Shown here: positions 43,407 through 53,332 of the stretch, piece after piece
Layout of the letters: every line of letters starts with the position of its first letter
Numbering within the stretch: position 1 is the stretch's first letter
Assembly (NCBI GenBank): GCA_028285545.1
Contig: JANQPA010000063.1
Span: forward strand, 1-64,000
Origin: Saprospiraceae bacterium
Lineage (GTDB): Bacteria; Bacteroidota; Bacteroidia; Chitinophagales; Saprospiraceae
Direction of reading: 5' to 3'
Length of the DNA: 64,000 nucleotides
Notes under the pieces: model-generated
Seen by the model: the letters and a program-made list of their open reading frames with translations, nothing else
What the model was told of the DNA's origin: nothing
The model's database searches: none
Position numbers and translations under genes: made by a program

Positions 43407-44408
43407 ATGGATTGGGAGTCATCTAGCAGTCAATTACGCAATAAAATCAAGTCTCTGAAAAGGAAAGACTTTGAAAAAACAGCTTTATCTGTATTTCATC
43501 ATCAGGTGAAACATAACCCCTTGTATCAATCCTATACTCAATTGCTACATATTCAAACTGAAAAGGTTCAATCACTAGAGCAGATTCCCTACTTACCCAT
43601 TCAATTTTTTAAGTCCTATTCCATTAAAACCGGAGATTGGAAGGAGGAGGAGATCTTTAGCAGTAGTGGTACTTCTCAAATGAATACTACCAGCCGCCAT
43701 TTGGTTCGGGACACTTCCTGGTATTTAGAAGCCTGTCAGCGTATCTTTGAAAATTTTTATGGGAAAATAGAGGACTATTGTATTTTAGCCTTATTGCCTG
43801 CTTACCTTGAACGCAAAGGCTCCTCTTTGGTACTGATGGCCCAGCATTTTATTGAGCAATCCAAATACTCCCAATCCGGCTTTTTCCTTTATGATTACCC
43901 TCAGCTCACTGAGCAAATTAAATCTTGCCAAAAACAAAATATCCCATTTTTATTATTGGGTGTAAGTTTTGCCTTATGGGATCTTGCAGAGCAATATCCG
44001 ATGAATATGTCTGGAGGAATCATTATGGAAACGGGTGGAATGAAAGGGCGTCGAAAAGAAATTACCAGATCAGAATTACATCAAATTTTTAAAGAAGCAT
44101 TTAATATTGATAGCATCCATTCTGAATATGGAATGACAGAATTATTTTCGCAAGCTTATTCAAAAGGGGATGGCCTTTTTTATCCAGGGCTCGGCTTGTC
44201 CATTTTGTCAAGAGAAATTACAGATCCTTTAAGTCCTCAAAAATATGGTAAAACAGGGGCCTTAAATATTATCGATCTGAATAACCTGGATACCATAAGT
44301 TTTATTGCTACTGACGATCTTGGTAAGGTTTATGAAGATGGATCTTTTGAGGTATTGGGCCGTTTAGATTCTAGTGATATTAGGGGGTGCAATCTATTAC
44401 TTTATTAG
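43407..44408 (+). CDS. LuxE-like acyl-protein synthetase family enzyme
   Basis: The 333-residue protein fits the LuxE/PaaK-like adenylating group, which activates a carboxylic acid with ATP. Visible elements are IPYLPIQFFKSYSIKTGDW, the phosphate-loop-like EEIFSSSGTSQMNTTSRH (about 80-97), GGIIMETGGMKGRRKEITRSEL, IHSEYGMTELFSQAY, and the C-terminal GRLDSSDIRGCNLLLY with a cysteine. In bioluminescent bacteria LuxE passes fatty acid to LuxC, but no luciferase is here. A LuxC-like gene lies 10 kb away. The gene ends by overlapping the convergent trmH by 12 bases. The natural acid is unknown. Confidence 0.8.
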   Translation: MDWESSSSQLRNKIKSLKRKDFEKTALSVFHHQVKHNPLYQSYTQLLHIQTEKVQSLEQIPYLPIQFFKSYSIKTGDWKEEEIFSSSGTSQMNTTSRHLVRDTSWYLEACQRIFENFYGKIEDYCILALLPAYLERKGSSLVLMAQHFIEQSKYSQSGFFLYDYPQLTEQIKSCQKQNIPFLLLGVSFALWDLAEQYPMNMSGGIIMETGGMKGRRKEITRSELHQIFKEAFNIDSIHSEYGMTELFSQAYSKGDGLFYPGLGLSILSREITDPLSPQKYGKTGALNIIDLNNLDTISFIATDDLGKVYEDGSFEVLGRLDSSDIRGCNLLLY

Positions 44409-45032
44409 ATCAGAAAATTCTCCGCTTTCTTTCTCTTCATGTCTTCGGATGTATTCTTCCAGCATGGATTGTTGTTGTTCAGGACCAATGGATGGATTTT
44501 CGGTATAAAAACCTTTTTCGGAACGTTGTCTGTAAGCTTCATATAGGGAAACCGCACAGGCCACAGATATATTCAAACTACGAGCCATACCTATTTGTGG
44601 GATGATAAAGTTGCCATCAGATTGTGCTAAAGTTTCGGGAGTGATGCCAGAGTGTTCATTTCCAAACAGCAATGCCACGGAATCGCATAAATCCAGTTCA
44701 TAGAGTGATTGGGAAGCTCCCGTGAGGTAGGTGCTCCAGACTTTGTTATATTTTGACCGTACATGCTGAAAACAAGATTCTATATCCTGATAATAGTGAA
44801 CATCCACCCATTTACGGGTTCCGGCGGAGGTCCTTTTGCCGAGTACTAATTGAGAGAAATGAAGATCTTTTTCCGTTTGAAGAACAAAAATTTCACACAC
44901 TCCTACCGCATCACAAGAACGCAGGACTGCCCCAATATTATGCATGTCCCGAATGTTTTCCAGGATGACTGTCAAATTAGCTTGTCGAGCTGCAACTACT
45001 TTTTTGAAGAAAGCTTCTCGTTCAGGAGTCAT
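44397..45032 (-). CDS. trmH: TrmH-family tRNA/rRNA 2'-O-ribose methyltransferase (SpoU)
   Basis: The SPOUT-class enzyme methylates a ribose 2'-OH, probably Gm18 of tRNA. The three SPOUT motifs are VILENIRDMHNIGAVLRSCDAVG (about residues 20-42), SVALLFGNEHSGITPETL (about 118-135), and FIIPQIGMARSLNISVACAVSLYE (about 142-165). A short C-terminal extension is Glu-rich (QSMLEEYIRRHEEKES). The length of 211 is close to TrmH. Its 3' end overlaps the end of the convergent LuxE-like gene by 12 bases, so antisense transcription is possible. Whether the target is tRNA or rRNA is inferred from length. Confidence 0.88.
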   Translation of the reverse strand: MTPEREAFFKKVVAARQANLTVILENIRDMHNIGAVLRSCDAVGVCEIFVLQTEKDLHFSQLVLGKRTSAGTRKWVDVHYYQDIESCFQHVRSKYNKVWSTYLTGASQSLYELDLCDSVALLFGNEHSGITPETLAQSDGNFIIPQIGMARSLNISVACAVSLYEAYRQRSEKGFYTENPSIGPEQQQSMLEEYIRRHEEKESGEFSDLIK

Positions 45033-45073
45033 AAATAAATGATTAATAATACTGAGGGCTTCTCATAACTTCT

Positions 45074-45091
45074 ACCTGTCGGTCGACAGGT
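45074..45091. repeat. Small hairpin ACCTGTC-GGTC-GACAGGT
   Basis: Seven-base arms pair perfectly around the tetraloop GGTC. It lies 42 bases upstream of the trmH start. Similar hairpins are at 11602 (inside a longer stem) and at 62438. Confidence 0.7.
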
Positions 45092-45114
45092 TCTGATCAC
45101 CAAATTATTTTCTT

Positions 45115-45170
45115 TTTAGGGGAGTTTTTTAAAGGAAAATTTCATTTTTCCTTTAAAAAACTCCCCTAAA
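45115..45170. repeat. Perfect 25-bp inverted repeat
   Basis: Arms 45115-45139 and 45146-45170 are fully complementary with a 6-base loop. With a two-base bulge the pairing extends to ATTATT and AATAAT outside. It lies in the 197-base gap between the PBP-like gene end and the trmH start. It can end transcription of the former, but the long AT-rich stem without a following T-run is unusual for a terminator. Confidence 0.9.
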
Positions 45171-45229
45171 GAAATAATATTAGCTGGCGAATCCGTACTG
45201 ATGAGACAGCCTAATTATTATTAAATTCT

Positions 45230-46699
45230 TTAATTCACTTTCTGAAATCTATAATTTTTAAACTGAAGGATATTCACATACTTATTTTCAAACTGTTCAA
45301 TTGGTAAATTCTCTTCACCGGTAGTTGTGGGCTGCACCACCTGCTCAAATTCAAATTTAGTATGGAGGTATTGTGGATTTTCTTTGTCCAAGTGATATTG
45401 AAATTTTGTTCCGTATCTCTGCAGCATTCTCCCGGAAAACAACATGATATCATACCCGAGATAAGCTTCGAATGGGGCAATGATCCCATACTGATCATAA
45501 AAATCCCTTTTAAATTGTTGAACCTGAGTGGTTTGGTCATCTAAAAAGGCATTGCTACTGATATGGACATTTAGTTTTTCAAAATAATCCAGGTCAATTC
45601 GATCATACTGTTGCCACTGTGGTAATCCAAACACCTCCAAATACTGGAATGGGTCTCTGTCCAGGTCAATCTGAGACATCATAGTATAAACGAAATTCTG
45701 GTCACTGGCAGACCAGGCAGGGATAATAAAGGCGATGGAATCCTGGTTGCCAAGAAAAGGGGTCAGATCCAAATCATCAGGGGCTGGCAACTCATTAGCG
45801 GGAAAGGAATATTCAGTCAGAGGTTGAGCAAATGGATCTTGCGAGTATAGTTTGTTGGCTTCCTGGAAATATTGAACCGTTTGTTGTTTGGCTGGAGAAT
45901 CTTGGTAAAGGATTACAATTTGCTCAGGCCTGAATTTTTTTCGTGCATTAAAAATAATGGAACGGCAATGGGCTTCCAGGCTAGGGCTGATTTGTAGATA
46001 ATTGGGGTTTTCATTCGTTAAATTTGCTGAGGCACTGTAGGGAGAAATCATGGTGATATCGTTCCTTTTTGAGAATTCAGCTACCATGCGAATATTGTCT
46101 CTTCGATAGGGTCCAATAATGAGATCCGCATTTTTTAAAGCCAGATTATTTTGTAATAACCTATTGACATCATTTTCGGAAGCTCTACTATCTAAAACAT
46201 CAATTTTGAGATTCAAACCTTCATTTTCCAATTTTTTTAAGGCCATTCTGGTACCACCGTAATAATTCAGGGTCCATTTTGAGATATTACTAAATTGGTC
46301 GGTAATGGCATCAAATTGATTGGCCATGAAAGGAAGAATTAATACGACATTATACCCGGATTTTTTTACGGAGCCGAAATTGTCCCTTTCCACAATTCCA
46401 ATATTGGGGTTTCCACCATTTGAAATTCCTGTTGACGTTGGAATAGAGACAATGGGAGGATAATTATCCGCTGAAATCATTGTCCAGCTGATGGTATCCA
46501 TTCTTTCGGTCGGTGTTTCGGCACTAACTCTAACCCATTCATTACGAACAGGATCATATACCAGAGGACTTTGAAGTGGTTCCATTTCGTCCCCTTTTTT
46601 TTCTCTGACACTTGGAGCATCTTGTGCCTTTTTGAAAAGTTCACAGCCGGAAGCAAATAATAGGATACAAAAGCAAAAAATTAGTTTACTCCCATTCAA
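45230..46699 (-). CDS. Periplasmic-binding-protein-like (LppC/branched-chain-amino-acid-type) lipoprotein
   Basis: I choose the TTG at 46699, which gives the compact lipoprotein signal [18 protein letters not shown]. The ATG at 46738 adds 13 residues and a longer overlap with guaA. After an acidic linker, residues 110-480 show a type I periplasmic-binding-protein fold: [93 protein letters not shown] and [12 protein letters not shown]. In Gram-negative bacteria LppC proteins regulate peptidoglycan synthases. That role is possible but not shown here. It lies directly after guaA. Confidence 0.75.
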   Translation of the reverse strand: MNGSKLIFCFCILLFASGCELFKKAQDAPSVREKKGDEMEPLQSPLVYDPVRNEWVRVSAETPTERMDTISWTMISADNYPPIVSIPTSTGISNGGNPNIGIVERDNFGSVKKSGYNVVLILPFMANQFDAITDQFSNISKWTLNYYGGTRMALKKLENEGLNLKIDVLDSRASENDVNRLLQNNLALKNADLIIGPYRRDNIRMVAEFSKRNDITMISPYSASANLTNENPNYLQISPSLEAHCRSIIFNARKKFRPEQIVILYQDSPAKQQTVQYFQEANKLYSQDPFAQPLTEYSFPANELPAPDDLDLTPFLGNQDSIAFIIPAWSASDQNFVYTMMSQIDLDRDPFQYLEVFGLPQWQQYDRIDLDYFEKLNVHISSNAFLDDQTTQVQQFKRDFYDQYGIIAPFEAYLGYDIMLFSGRMLQRYGTKFQYHLDKENPQYLHTKFEFEQVVQPTTTGEENLPIEQFENKYVNILQFKNYRFQKVN

Positions 46700-48227
46700 T
46701 TGTTGATGGAGGTTTGGTACTGATATCATAGACAACACGGTTTATTCCTTTGACATTATTGATGATTTCACTAGATACCGTAGCCAGGAATTCATAGGGT
46801 AGTTGGCTCCAATCGGCTGTCATACCATCGGTTGAGTTAACAGCTCTAAGGGCTACTGCCTGTTCATAAGTTCTTTCATCACCCATTACTCCCACTGATT
46901 GAACGGGTAATAAGATTACTCCTGCCTGCCATACCTTATCGTACAAGTTATGCTTTTTTAAGTTATTTATAAAAATAGCGTCTGCTTCTTGTAATAATCT
47001 AACCTTTTCAGGACTAATATCCCCCAAAATTCTTATTCCAAATCCAGGACCTGGAAATGGATGCCGACCAATGATGGCATCGGGGATTTTTATTTCTTTA
47101 CCCACTTTTCGAACCTCATCTTTAAATAACATTCGAAGAGGCTCAATTATTTTCAATTTCAGCATTTCTGGTAAACCTCCTACATTATGATGGGATTTAA
47201 TGGTAACTGAAGGACCATGAACTGAAACCGATTCAATGACGTCCGGATATATGGTTCCTTGCCCCAGCCAATCAATGTTGTTAAGCTTGTGGGCTTCTTC
47301 TTCAAAAACTTGAATAAAAACCCTACCTATTATTTTCCTCTTTCCCTCAGGCGATTTTTCATCTTTTAATTCTTGGTAAAAGCGATCTTTTGCATCAATC
47401 CCCACCACATTTAATCCCATACTTTTATAGGATTCTAATACTTCCTCAAATTCATTTTTTCTGAGCAGACCGTTATCTACAAAAAAACAAATCAGGCGAT
47501 CACCTATCGCTCTGTGTAATAATTCTGCTGCAACGGTAGAATCTACTCCTCCCGATAAACCCATCAAGACATGATCGCTTCCGAGGGTGGCTTTCAATTC
47601 TTCTATGGTGTGCTCGACAAATGAGGCAGGTGTCCAGCTTCCTTCACATCCAGCGATATCATAAACAAAATTCTTAAGTATCTTCTTTCCCTCTAAACTG
47701 TGAGTCACCTCAGGATGAAATTGCAGGCAAAAAACAGGCTGTTCAAAAGCTCCTTCTTTCGATCGAAAGGCTGCTACTTCTATGCTTTCCGTGCGGGCTA
47801 TCAGTTCAAACTGCTCCGGAATTTTGGCAATAGTGTCTCCATGGGACATCCAGACCTGACTATCCTCTTTTATATTGTGAAATAGGTGATCCGTTTTATC
47901 TATTCCACTCAATTGGGCTTTACCATATTCTCTTTTGTTGGAAGGCTCAACCTGCCCTCCTAAATATTGAGCAATATATTGGGCACCATAACAAACTCCC
48001 AAAATAGGGCGTTTGCCAAGAATTTCTTCAAGATCTATTTTGAGGGCTTTTTCTTCAGTCACAGAAAAAGGACTTCCAGAGAGGATTATTCCTTTGTAAG
48101 AATCATCTAGTTTTGGAATCTTATTGAAAGGAACAATTTCACTGTAAACATTAAGCTCTCTAATTCTTCTAGCAATTAGTTGTGTGTATTGGGATCCAAA
48201 GTCTAAAATCAGTATTTTGTTTTCCAT
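46686..48227 (-). CDS. guaA: GMP synthase (glutamine-hydrolysing)
   Basis: GuaA turns XMP into GMP with ATP and glutamine. The N-terminal class I amidotransferase domain (about 1-195) shows [28 protein letters not shown], the nucleophile in [13 protein letters not shown] (Cys near 78), and the His/Glu pair in [12 protein letters not shown] (about 170). The PP-loop synthetase domain has [21 protein letters not shown] near 220, and the C-terminal dimer domain ends [14 protein letters not shown]. The 513-residue length is typical. Its stop overlaps the start of the following PBP-like lipoprotein gene. Confidence 0.97.
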   Translation of the reverse strand: MENKILILDFGSQYTQLIARRIRELNVYSEIVPFNKIPKLDDSYKGIILSGSPFSVTEEKALKIDLEEILGKRPILGVCYGAQYIAQYLGGQVEPSNKREYGKAQLSGIDKTDHLFHNIKEDSQVWMSHGDTIAKIPEQFELIARTESIEVAAFRSKEGAFEQPVFCLQFHPEVTHSLEGKKILKNFVYDIAGCEGSWTPASFVEHTIEELKATLGSDHVLMGLSGGVDSTVAAELLHRAIGDRLICFFVDNGLLRKNEFEEVLESYKSMGLNVVGIDAKDRFYQELKDEKSPEGKRKIIGRVFIQVFEEEAHKLNNIDWLGQGTIYPDVIESVSVHGPSVTIKSHHNVGGLPEMLKLKIIEPLRMLFKDEVRKVGKEIKIPDAIIGRHPFPGPGFGIRILGDISPEKVRLLQEADAIFINNLKKHNLYDKVWQAGVILLPVQSVGVMGDERTYEQAVALRAVNSTDGMTADWSQLPYEFLATVSSEIINNVKGINRVVYDISTKPPSTIEWE

Positions 48228-48271
48228 CCCGCAAATATATATCTGACTTTGGATATATTGACATTTTTAGG

Positions 48272-48310
48272 GCAGTCATCAGAAAAAAAATATCTTTTTC
48301 TGATGACTGC
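48272..48310. terminator. 16-bp perfect hairpin after the OmpA-like gene
   Basis: Arms 48272-48287 and 48295-48310 (GCAGTCATCAGAAAAA and its complement) enclose a 7-base loop. It lies 10 bases after the stop of the minus-strand OmpA-like gene and before the guaA start, so it ends the former. Confidence 0.75.
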
Positions 48311-48319
48311 AGAAGAATG

Positions 48320-49756
48320 CTATTCTTTGAGGGAAATATTAAATTCTACTCTTCTGTTCCGTTCTCGACCATAGGCGGTAGAGTTGCTGGCAATGGGTTT
48401 GTCTTCACCATATCCAGCAAAGGACATCCTATCTGGACTAATTCCACTAGAAATCAGATAGTCATAGCAGGACTTGGCTCTACTTTCTGAGAGGCGCTGA
48501 TTGGTTTCTGCTCCACCGGTACTATCGGTATGTCCATCAATTGTTAAATTATAATCTGGATATTTTCTGAGAATTTCGATTACCTGATCCAAAATTGGAT
48601 AGGAGGTAGAACGTAAACTTGAACTTCCGGTTCGGAATTGAACGGAGCGGGTGGCAAATTGCAATACTTCCTTATCCTCTTCCGTGATGACTGGGCAGCC
48701 ATTATTGGTAACAGGCCCCGCGGAATCGGGACAACGATCATCCTTGTCTGCTATACCATCACCATCCGTATCCGGACAACCATTAAGAGGTCTTGATCCT
48801 GGTGCATTAGGACATTCATCATCTTTATCAGCGATGCCATCGCCATCTGTATCCGGGCAACCATTAAGAGAAGCTGGTCCTGCACTATTAGGGCATTGAT
48901 CTCTATCATCAGGAGTGCCATCATTATCGGCGTCTCTCACAGGGCAACCATTGTTAGCAGGGATTCCCGCTTCATTGGGGCATTCATCATCTTTATCAGC
49001 GATGCCATCGCCATCTGTATCTGGACAACCTCTGAATTCTAAAACACCAGCTACAGTAGGGCAATCATCATCCTTGTCTGCAATGTTATCACCATCGGTA
49101 TCGGGACAGCCGCTAAATTGACTAAGTCCTGCTACATCCGGACAGGCATCATAAATATCAGCAATGCCATCGCCATCTTTGTCAGTTACGGGAGGGACTG
49201 GAGGTAGTTCCACTGGCCCTTCTCCAAATAAAAATTTCAAGCCAATACCGCCCTGAACATTATCTCTAAGATCATCAAATCCGATTCGGTATTCCACTTT
49301 GGTAGAGATGTAAGCATGACGTGCTAAACGAAAATCAAAACCCACTCCCAGAGGGGCTTGAAAAGAAAAATCATCGAAGTCTTCAAACATAGACCCAAGA
49401 CCTCCATATAGGTAGGGAACTATAAATGCACTTTCTTTAAAAAACTGAAGTTGTAACAAGGCATCCAGATTGGCAAATCCAATTCTGTCAAAATTACCCA
49501 TCTCATCAAGAGGAAGTTTGGCTCTTCCAAATTTGAAGGGTAAAAGAAGATTTAGGCGTTTGGCCAGGTATCTGGAATATTCGACTTCGATAGCAGCCGT
49601 AAATTCAGTGCGATTTAATTCACTGTTAATAGGGTATTGGTAATTAATGGCCAGGCCTCTAAAGCTGAATCCATCTTTTGCTAAGTCGTATTGAGCATTA
49701 GCATTCTGAAAAGACAGCACCCAAATCAAGCAAAGAACGGGTAGAATCGTTTTCAT
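48320..49756 (-). CDS. OmpA-family outer-membrane protein with thrombospondin type 3 repeats
   Basis: The 478 residues start with a signal peptide (LPVLCLIWVLSFQNANAQ). A beta-barrel-like domain (about 25-185) ends in VQGGIGLKFLFG. Then come about six calcium-binding TSP3 repeats of the form DTDGDGIADKDDECPN (about 195-350). A C-terminal OmpA domain (about 365-478) has the peptidoglycan-binding pattern YNLTIDGHTDSTGGAETNQRLSESRA and GYGEDKPIASN, RNRRVEF. This domain order (barrel, TSP3, OmpA) is well known in Bacteroidota. It anchors the outer membrane to peptidoglycan. Confidence 0.93.
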   Translation of the reverse strand: MKTILPVLCLIWVLSFQNANAQYDLAKDGFSFRGLAINYQYPINSELNRTEFTAAIEVEYSRYLAKRLNLLLPFKFGRAKLPLDEMGNFDRIGFANLDALLQLQFFKESAFIVPYLYGGLGSMFEDFDDFSFQAPLGVGFDFRLARHAYISTKVEYRIGFDDLRDNVQGGIGLKFLFGEGPVELPPVPPVTDKDGDGIADIYDACPDVAGLSQFSGCPDTDGDNIADKDDDCPTVAGVLEFRGCPDTDGDGIADKDDECPNEAGIPANNGCPVRDADNDGTPDDRDQCPNSAGPASLNGCPDTDGDGIADKDDECPNAPGSRPLNGCPDTDGDGIADKDDRCPDSAGPVTNNGCPVITEEDKEVLQFATRSVQFRTGSSSLRSTSYPILDQVIEILRKYPDYNLTIDGHTDSTGGAETNQRLSESRAKSCYDYLISSGISPDRMSFAGYGEDKPIASNSTAYGRERNRRVEFNISLKE

Positions 49757-49991
49757 AAAATATTGTTTGAGGTTAACAGAATAATAAACAAACTAAATAT
49801 TCGGAATTAGGGAATATGGATTTGATATGATCTGGGAAAGTCAAATTTATGTTTGAAATTTGCATCGGATGCCTAATGTGGGCTCAAACAGGCCAAAGGC
49901 TGAAACTCCAACATATCTAATGGTGAATTTGTGAAGAAATATACACAAAATCATCAAAAGAAAAAAACTATCACCAACACTACTTATGGTA

Positions 49992-50927
49992 TTAATCGAT
50001 TAAACCTCGTCCTTCCTTATTTATTTTACCTTCCTTATCCAGTTTTTTCATCAACCGGTCCAGGATGCCGTTGATGAAGTCTTTACTTTTGTCAGTACTA
50101 TACAATTTAGAAATGTCTACAAACTCATTTAAGGTAACTTTGGAAGGAATTGTAGGAAAGTAAATGAGTTCGCAAAGCGCCATTTTTATCAAAATCATAT
50201 CAATAATGGCTACCCGTTCAGCATCCCAATTTTTTAAAGTAGGTTCAATGATTTTAAGGAGCTCGGCATCTAAGTTAAATACCTTTTCCAGAAGGGTTTC
50301 TCCAAATTCAGCAGTTGTTTCTTTGGAAGGTTTGTATACCTCATAGAAAAATGGAGTGGCTGGTAAGGCTTTAAGCGTCTTTTTAAGAGCCCCAACAATA
50401 AGGGATTTGTCAACGGTCCATTGGGCTGAGTAGTCTTCTAACTTTTCTTCAAAAGTTTCACTGGCAGTACAATGTTTGTAAAGGGCAAGAAGGATTTTTT
50501 TGTGGTCCTCTGCATCCAGATCACTTTGTTCAATATAAGTTTTATAATCTTCAGTTTTGGCAAATTCTGTATATACAAGTCTTACCGTATCTTCGTCTAC
50601 ATACTTCTCAAACTGATAAGTATTGATAAAGCGTTGGAATCCTTCGTTTTCTAATAGAGAAGTAGAAAGGTCATTATTGGCTAATTTGGCAGTGAATTTT
50701 TGATCTTCCTCTGTAGGTAAGAATTTAGCCTCCTTATTAGCAAGATCCGTACGGGCATAATCAATTACTCTCGTAAAGGCATACAAATTGAATAAATATA
50801 ATTCAAAGGAATTATTGACGCTTTTGCGATAGGCTTGCGTAGCACTTTTTAATTCCAACTTGTTGTCTCTACTGGCGGCGTAGAGTATCTGCATAACTTT
50901 AATGCGGATGTTCCTTCTGCTTAACAT
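49992..50927 (-). CDS. nusB: Transcription antitermination protein NusB (long Bacteroidota form)
   Basis: NusB binds boxA RNA with NusE in rRNA antitermination. In Bacteroidota the protein is about 310 residues, longer than the 140 of E. coli. The opening LSRRNIRIKVMQILYAASRD is the family start. The core C-terminal domain shows VFNLDAELLKIIEPTLKNWDAERVAIIDMILIKMALCELIYFPTIPSKVTLNEFVDISKLY and DFINGILDRLMKKL (about residues 200-300). The region 30-195 is a helical insertion typical of the phylum. It is followed by a 234-base gap with no recognised content before the OmpA-like gene. Confidence 0.92.
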   Translation of the reverse strand: MLSRRNIRIKVMQILYAASRDNKLELKSATQAYRKSVNNSFELYLFNLYAFTRVIDYARTDLANKEAKFLPTEEDQKFTAKLANNDLSTSLLENEGFQRFINTYQFEKYVDEDTVRLVYTEFAKTEDYKTYIEQSDLDAEDHKKILLALYKHCTASETFEEKLEDYSAQWTVDKSLIVGALKKTLKALPATPFFYEVYKPSKETTAEFGETLLEKVFNLDAELLKIIEPTLKNWDAERVAIIDMILIKMALCELIYFPTIPSKVTLNEFVDISKLYSTDKSKDFINGILDRLMKKLDKEGKINKEGRGLID

Positions 50928-51097
50928 ATTTCAACAGACTCTTTACTAGTATATGGGACTCGTTGACAAAGAAAAGGGAAATTTTATAAAAACCTTATAG
51001 CTTCCCTCTTTAATTTTTACTAAAAAATAAATTTTATAAATAATAAGGACTAAGCCCGCATTATCTCAATTAGAATTACCCTTTAACATTAACCACT

Positions 51098-52588
51098 CTA
51101 TTGATCCATATATTTATTTTTTATCTGATCATAACTTTTGGGTAATTTCTTAATATGCCACTTCTTCAAAATTTTTCCATTGTGTAACAGAACAACTCCC
51201 GGGTTTGACCGAATAATGGTTTTTAATAAAATATCATCGGCAGTATATAGCGGATAGACGGCATCTATATGTTCACTAAAAGCATCCAACTTTGAAGAAG
51301 ATGCTGGTCCTGTTATTCCGAATACCTTTATTCCATTCTGGAAGGCTCTATTAACCACCGGATTCACCTTGTCAGACCATAATTCTGAGTAATCTTCTTT
51401 CCATTGGTAGGTTTCAACGGTTTGTTCGGATTCAACAATATCAGAAATACTTCTTTCTATTACCTGCTCATCTCCATTTTGGAGGGTATCTAATTGGTAA
51501 AGGGTATCTCTTACGGTAATTTCTTTAGAACTGGATTTGCCTTTAAGTTCGTAGGCAACAATCATAAAACTGTAACCCTGATCAGTTAAAATATTTCCTG
51601 TTACATCCTTTCCTTCAGGATCAGAAACATCAAATTCACTTATTTTATTAATGACCAAATCAGGCTCTGATTTTACTTGCTCACTCTCCCAAATATTTTT
51701 ATCAGAATAATTTTTGTATTCCTTAAGGTATTGATCAAATGGAATTTCCACTACATCTCCAGTCTCTTTATTGGTTATTTTGTATGCTGTAACGGTAATA
51801 TTACTTATGGCCTCATCCTGCTTAAATTTTTCTTCAGCTAAATTCACTCCTTCCTTAAAAGGACGAAAATCAGCATGTGGTAAATCCCAGCTGTAGTTGC
51901 TCATACAGTAAACCAACAAGCCAACTAAGGATATCCAAAGAATTCCTCGGCGTACGCTTGCACTCAAAATCTGATGCATAGACTTATGGAAAAATAAAAA
52001 TATTAGTGCTGGAATCATCAACAATACATCCTTAAAAAAGGAAGTCTTTGGCTCCAATTTGATGAAGTCTCCAAAACAACCACAATCGGTAACTTTCATA
52101 TTGGTCTCCACATAAGGCCCCCACTTTCCAAACTGGAAAAAGTTAACTCCCTCTGGCACATAACCAGTCAGGTAAGTGAAACCAGTCAGGAAAGTGAAAA
52201 ATCCAACCAATAAAAAGAAAGCCCAACTGGTAAATTTGGGAGAAGACCCCAGGATTAACATCAATCCTAAAATAATCTCAAAAAGGATCATTCCCACCGA
52301 AAAACCAATGGCATATTCGGAAAGTTGTGGAAATATAGGAGCTATAAAGGACAAGGCTGTATCTTCGAAGGTGCCTTGGAATTCAGCAAAATATTGCTCC
52401 ATTTTATAGGCAGTACCCAATGGATCAACTGCTTTTACCCAGCCTGAGAAAATAAATAATACCCCACAAAAATTTTGTAATAAACTGATGATCCAATTCT
52501 CCTGGTCATCTCTAAAAAAAATTCCCATTACAACAGTCAACAACACAGCCGCGATGGCAACAATCAGCACTAATGTTCCTAATGTCAT
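51098..52588 (-). CDS. MauE/DoxX-like BT_3928 family membrane protein
   Basis: The 496-residue protein has about five membrane segments in its first half, beginning GTLVLIVAIAAVLLTVVMGIFF. The DoxX/MauE-type motif is FCGVLFIFSGWVKAVDPLGTAYKMEQYF (about 40-67), followed by MILFEIILGLMLILG and TDCGCFGDFIKLEPKTSFFKDVLLMIPALIFLF, with the CGCFGD seen in MauE-like redox proteins. The C-terminal part (about 225-496) is a soluble domain with a thioredoxin-like end (GIKVFGITGPASSSKLDAFSEH, NPGVVLLHNGKILKKW) but no CxxC. It is encoded after DUF1599, a pairing seen widely in Bacteroidota. Function is not established. Confidence 0.85.
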   Translation of the reverse strand: MTLGTLVLIVAIAAVLLTVVMGIFFRDDQENWIISLLQNFCGVLFIFSGWVKAVDPLGTAYKMEQYFAEFQGTFEDTALSFIAPIFPQLSEYAIGFSVGMILFEIILGLMLILGSSPKFTSWAFFLLVGFFTFLTGFTYLTGYVPEGVNFFQFGKWGPYVETNMKVTDCGCFGDFIKLEPKTSFFKDVLLMIPALIFLFFHKSMHQILSASVRRGILWISLVGLLVYCMSNYSWDLPHADFRPFKEGVNLAEEKFKQDEAISNITVTAYKITNKETGDVVEIPFDQYLKEYKNYSDKNIWESEQVKSEPDLVINKISEFDVSDPEGKDVTGNILTDQGYSFMIVAYELKGKSSSKEITVRDTLYQLDTLQNGDEQVIERSISDIVESEQTVETYQWKEDYSELWSDKVNPVVNRAFQNGIKVFGITGPASSSKLDAFSEHIDAVYPLYTADDILLKTIIRSNPGVVLLHNGKILKKWHIKKLPKSYDQIKNKYMDQ

Positions 52589-52617
52589 ATTCCCTATTTT
52601 ATTTGTAGAAGGTCAAA

Positions 52618-52657
52618 CGTAGAAAGTAAAATGACTGATGTCATTCTACTTTCTACG
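52618..52657. terminator. GTAGAAAGTA-family hairpin after the DUF1599 gene
   Basis: Arms 52618-52635 and 52640-52657 match at 17 of 18 positions around the loop TGAT, and outer GTAGAA/TTCTAC blocks extend the stem. It lies 10 bases after the DUF1599 stop and shares its sequence with the element at 35071. Confidence 0.8.
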
Positions 52658-52666
52658 TTCTACCTT

Positions 52667-53224
52667 TTACTCTTTAACTAATATGCGATTTTCTTCAATT
52701 TTTATTAATGCAAATATAGCATAGTTGATAATATCCCTATAATTAGCATCCATCCCTTCAGAAATAAGGGTTTGTCCTTGATTATCTTCAATTTGTTTGA
52801 CTCTCAGGAGTTTCATTAAGATAAGATCCGTATAGGAACTAATTCGCATGCCCCTCCAGGCTTCGCCATAATCATGGTTTTTTTGGTTCAGCAAGGTACG
52901 AGTAATCTTTACTTCTTTATCATACAACTTTTCTACTTCTTTAACCTCCATATCAATGGGAAGATCCAGGTCTGCCTCCAATTGGATTATGGCCATAATG
53001 GCATAATTAATGATGCCCATGTATTCCAACTCTACTGAATCATCTACTTTTTGATGTTGTAGCTCCTCAATATTTCGGATTCTCTTAGCTTTGATGTATA
53101 ATTGATCGGTAAGGGAGCTGGATCTTAATATTCTCCAGGCAGTACCATAATCTTTGGCTTTTTGAATGAAAATGTGTTTACAGCTGGCAATGGCCTGATC
53201 AAACTGTTTCAGCGTGTGCTCCAC
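52667..53224 (-). CDS. DUF1599 two-domain protein
   Basis: The 185-residue protein carries two tandem copies of the same small domain (about 5-95 and 100-185). The first has AKDYGTAWRILRSSSLTDQLYIKAKRIRNIEEL and EYMGIINYAIMAIIQLE. The second has NHDYGEAWRGMRISSYTDLILMKLLRVKQIED and NYRDIINYAIFALIKIEE. DUF1599 has been linked to nucleotide modification by fold predictions, but its reaction is unknown. The start is GTG with a TATCTTTG box just upstream. It precedes the BT_3928-like membrane protein and is probably in one operon with it, although a hairpin stands between them. Confidence 0.9.
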   Translation of the reverse strand: MEHTLKQFDQAIASCKHIFIQKAKDYGTAWRILRSSSLTDQLYIKAKRIRNIEELQHQKVDDSVELEYMGIINYAIMAIIQLEADLDLPIDMEVKEVEKLYDKEVKITRTLLNQKNHDYGEAWRGMRISSYTDLILMKLLRVKQIEDNQGQTLISEGMDANYRDIINYAIFALIKIEENRILVKE

Positions 53225-53240
53225 TATTCAAATTTTTCGT

Positions 53241-53248
53241 CAAAGATA
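53241..53248 (-). promoter_or_regulatory. -7 box TATCTTTG before the DUF1599 gene
   Basis: TATCTTTG on the minus strand matches TAnnTTTG and lies 16 bases before GTG 53224. It is identical to the pse operon box. No clear -33 TTTG is present. Confidence 0.45.
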
Positions 53249-53332
53249 ATCAATCGAATTACCTTTTGGCAGGGATTATAGAAGATTCTTTGTTAATAAG
53301 TCGTAAATATGTACTAACAAAAATTCAATGCT

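Noticed and set aside
48228-48271. TATATTTG-like box just before guaA as its promoter
   Set aside because: It is so close to the ATG that the RNA would begin at or inside the start codon, and no -33 box is seen. The AT dinucleotide run also makes positions uncertain.
48651-49121. Open plus-strand frames with repeated SLSAMPSPSVSGQPL segments
   Set aside because: They are the antisense of the DTDGDG-type TSP3 repeats of the OmpA-like gene. The repetition mirrors that gene and there is no independent start or signal.
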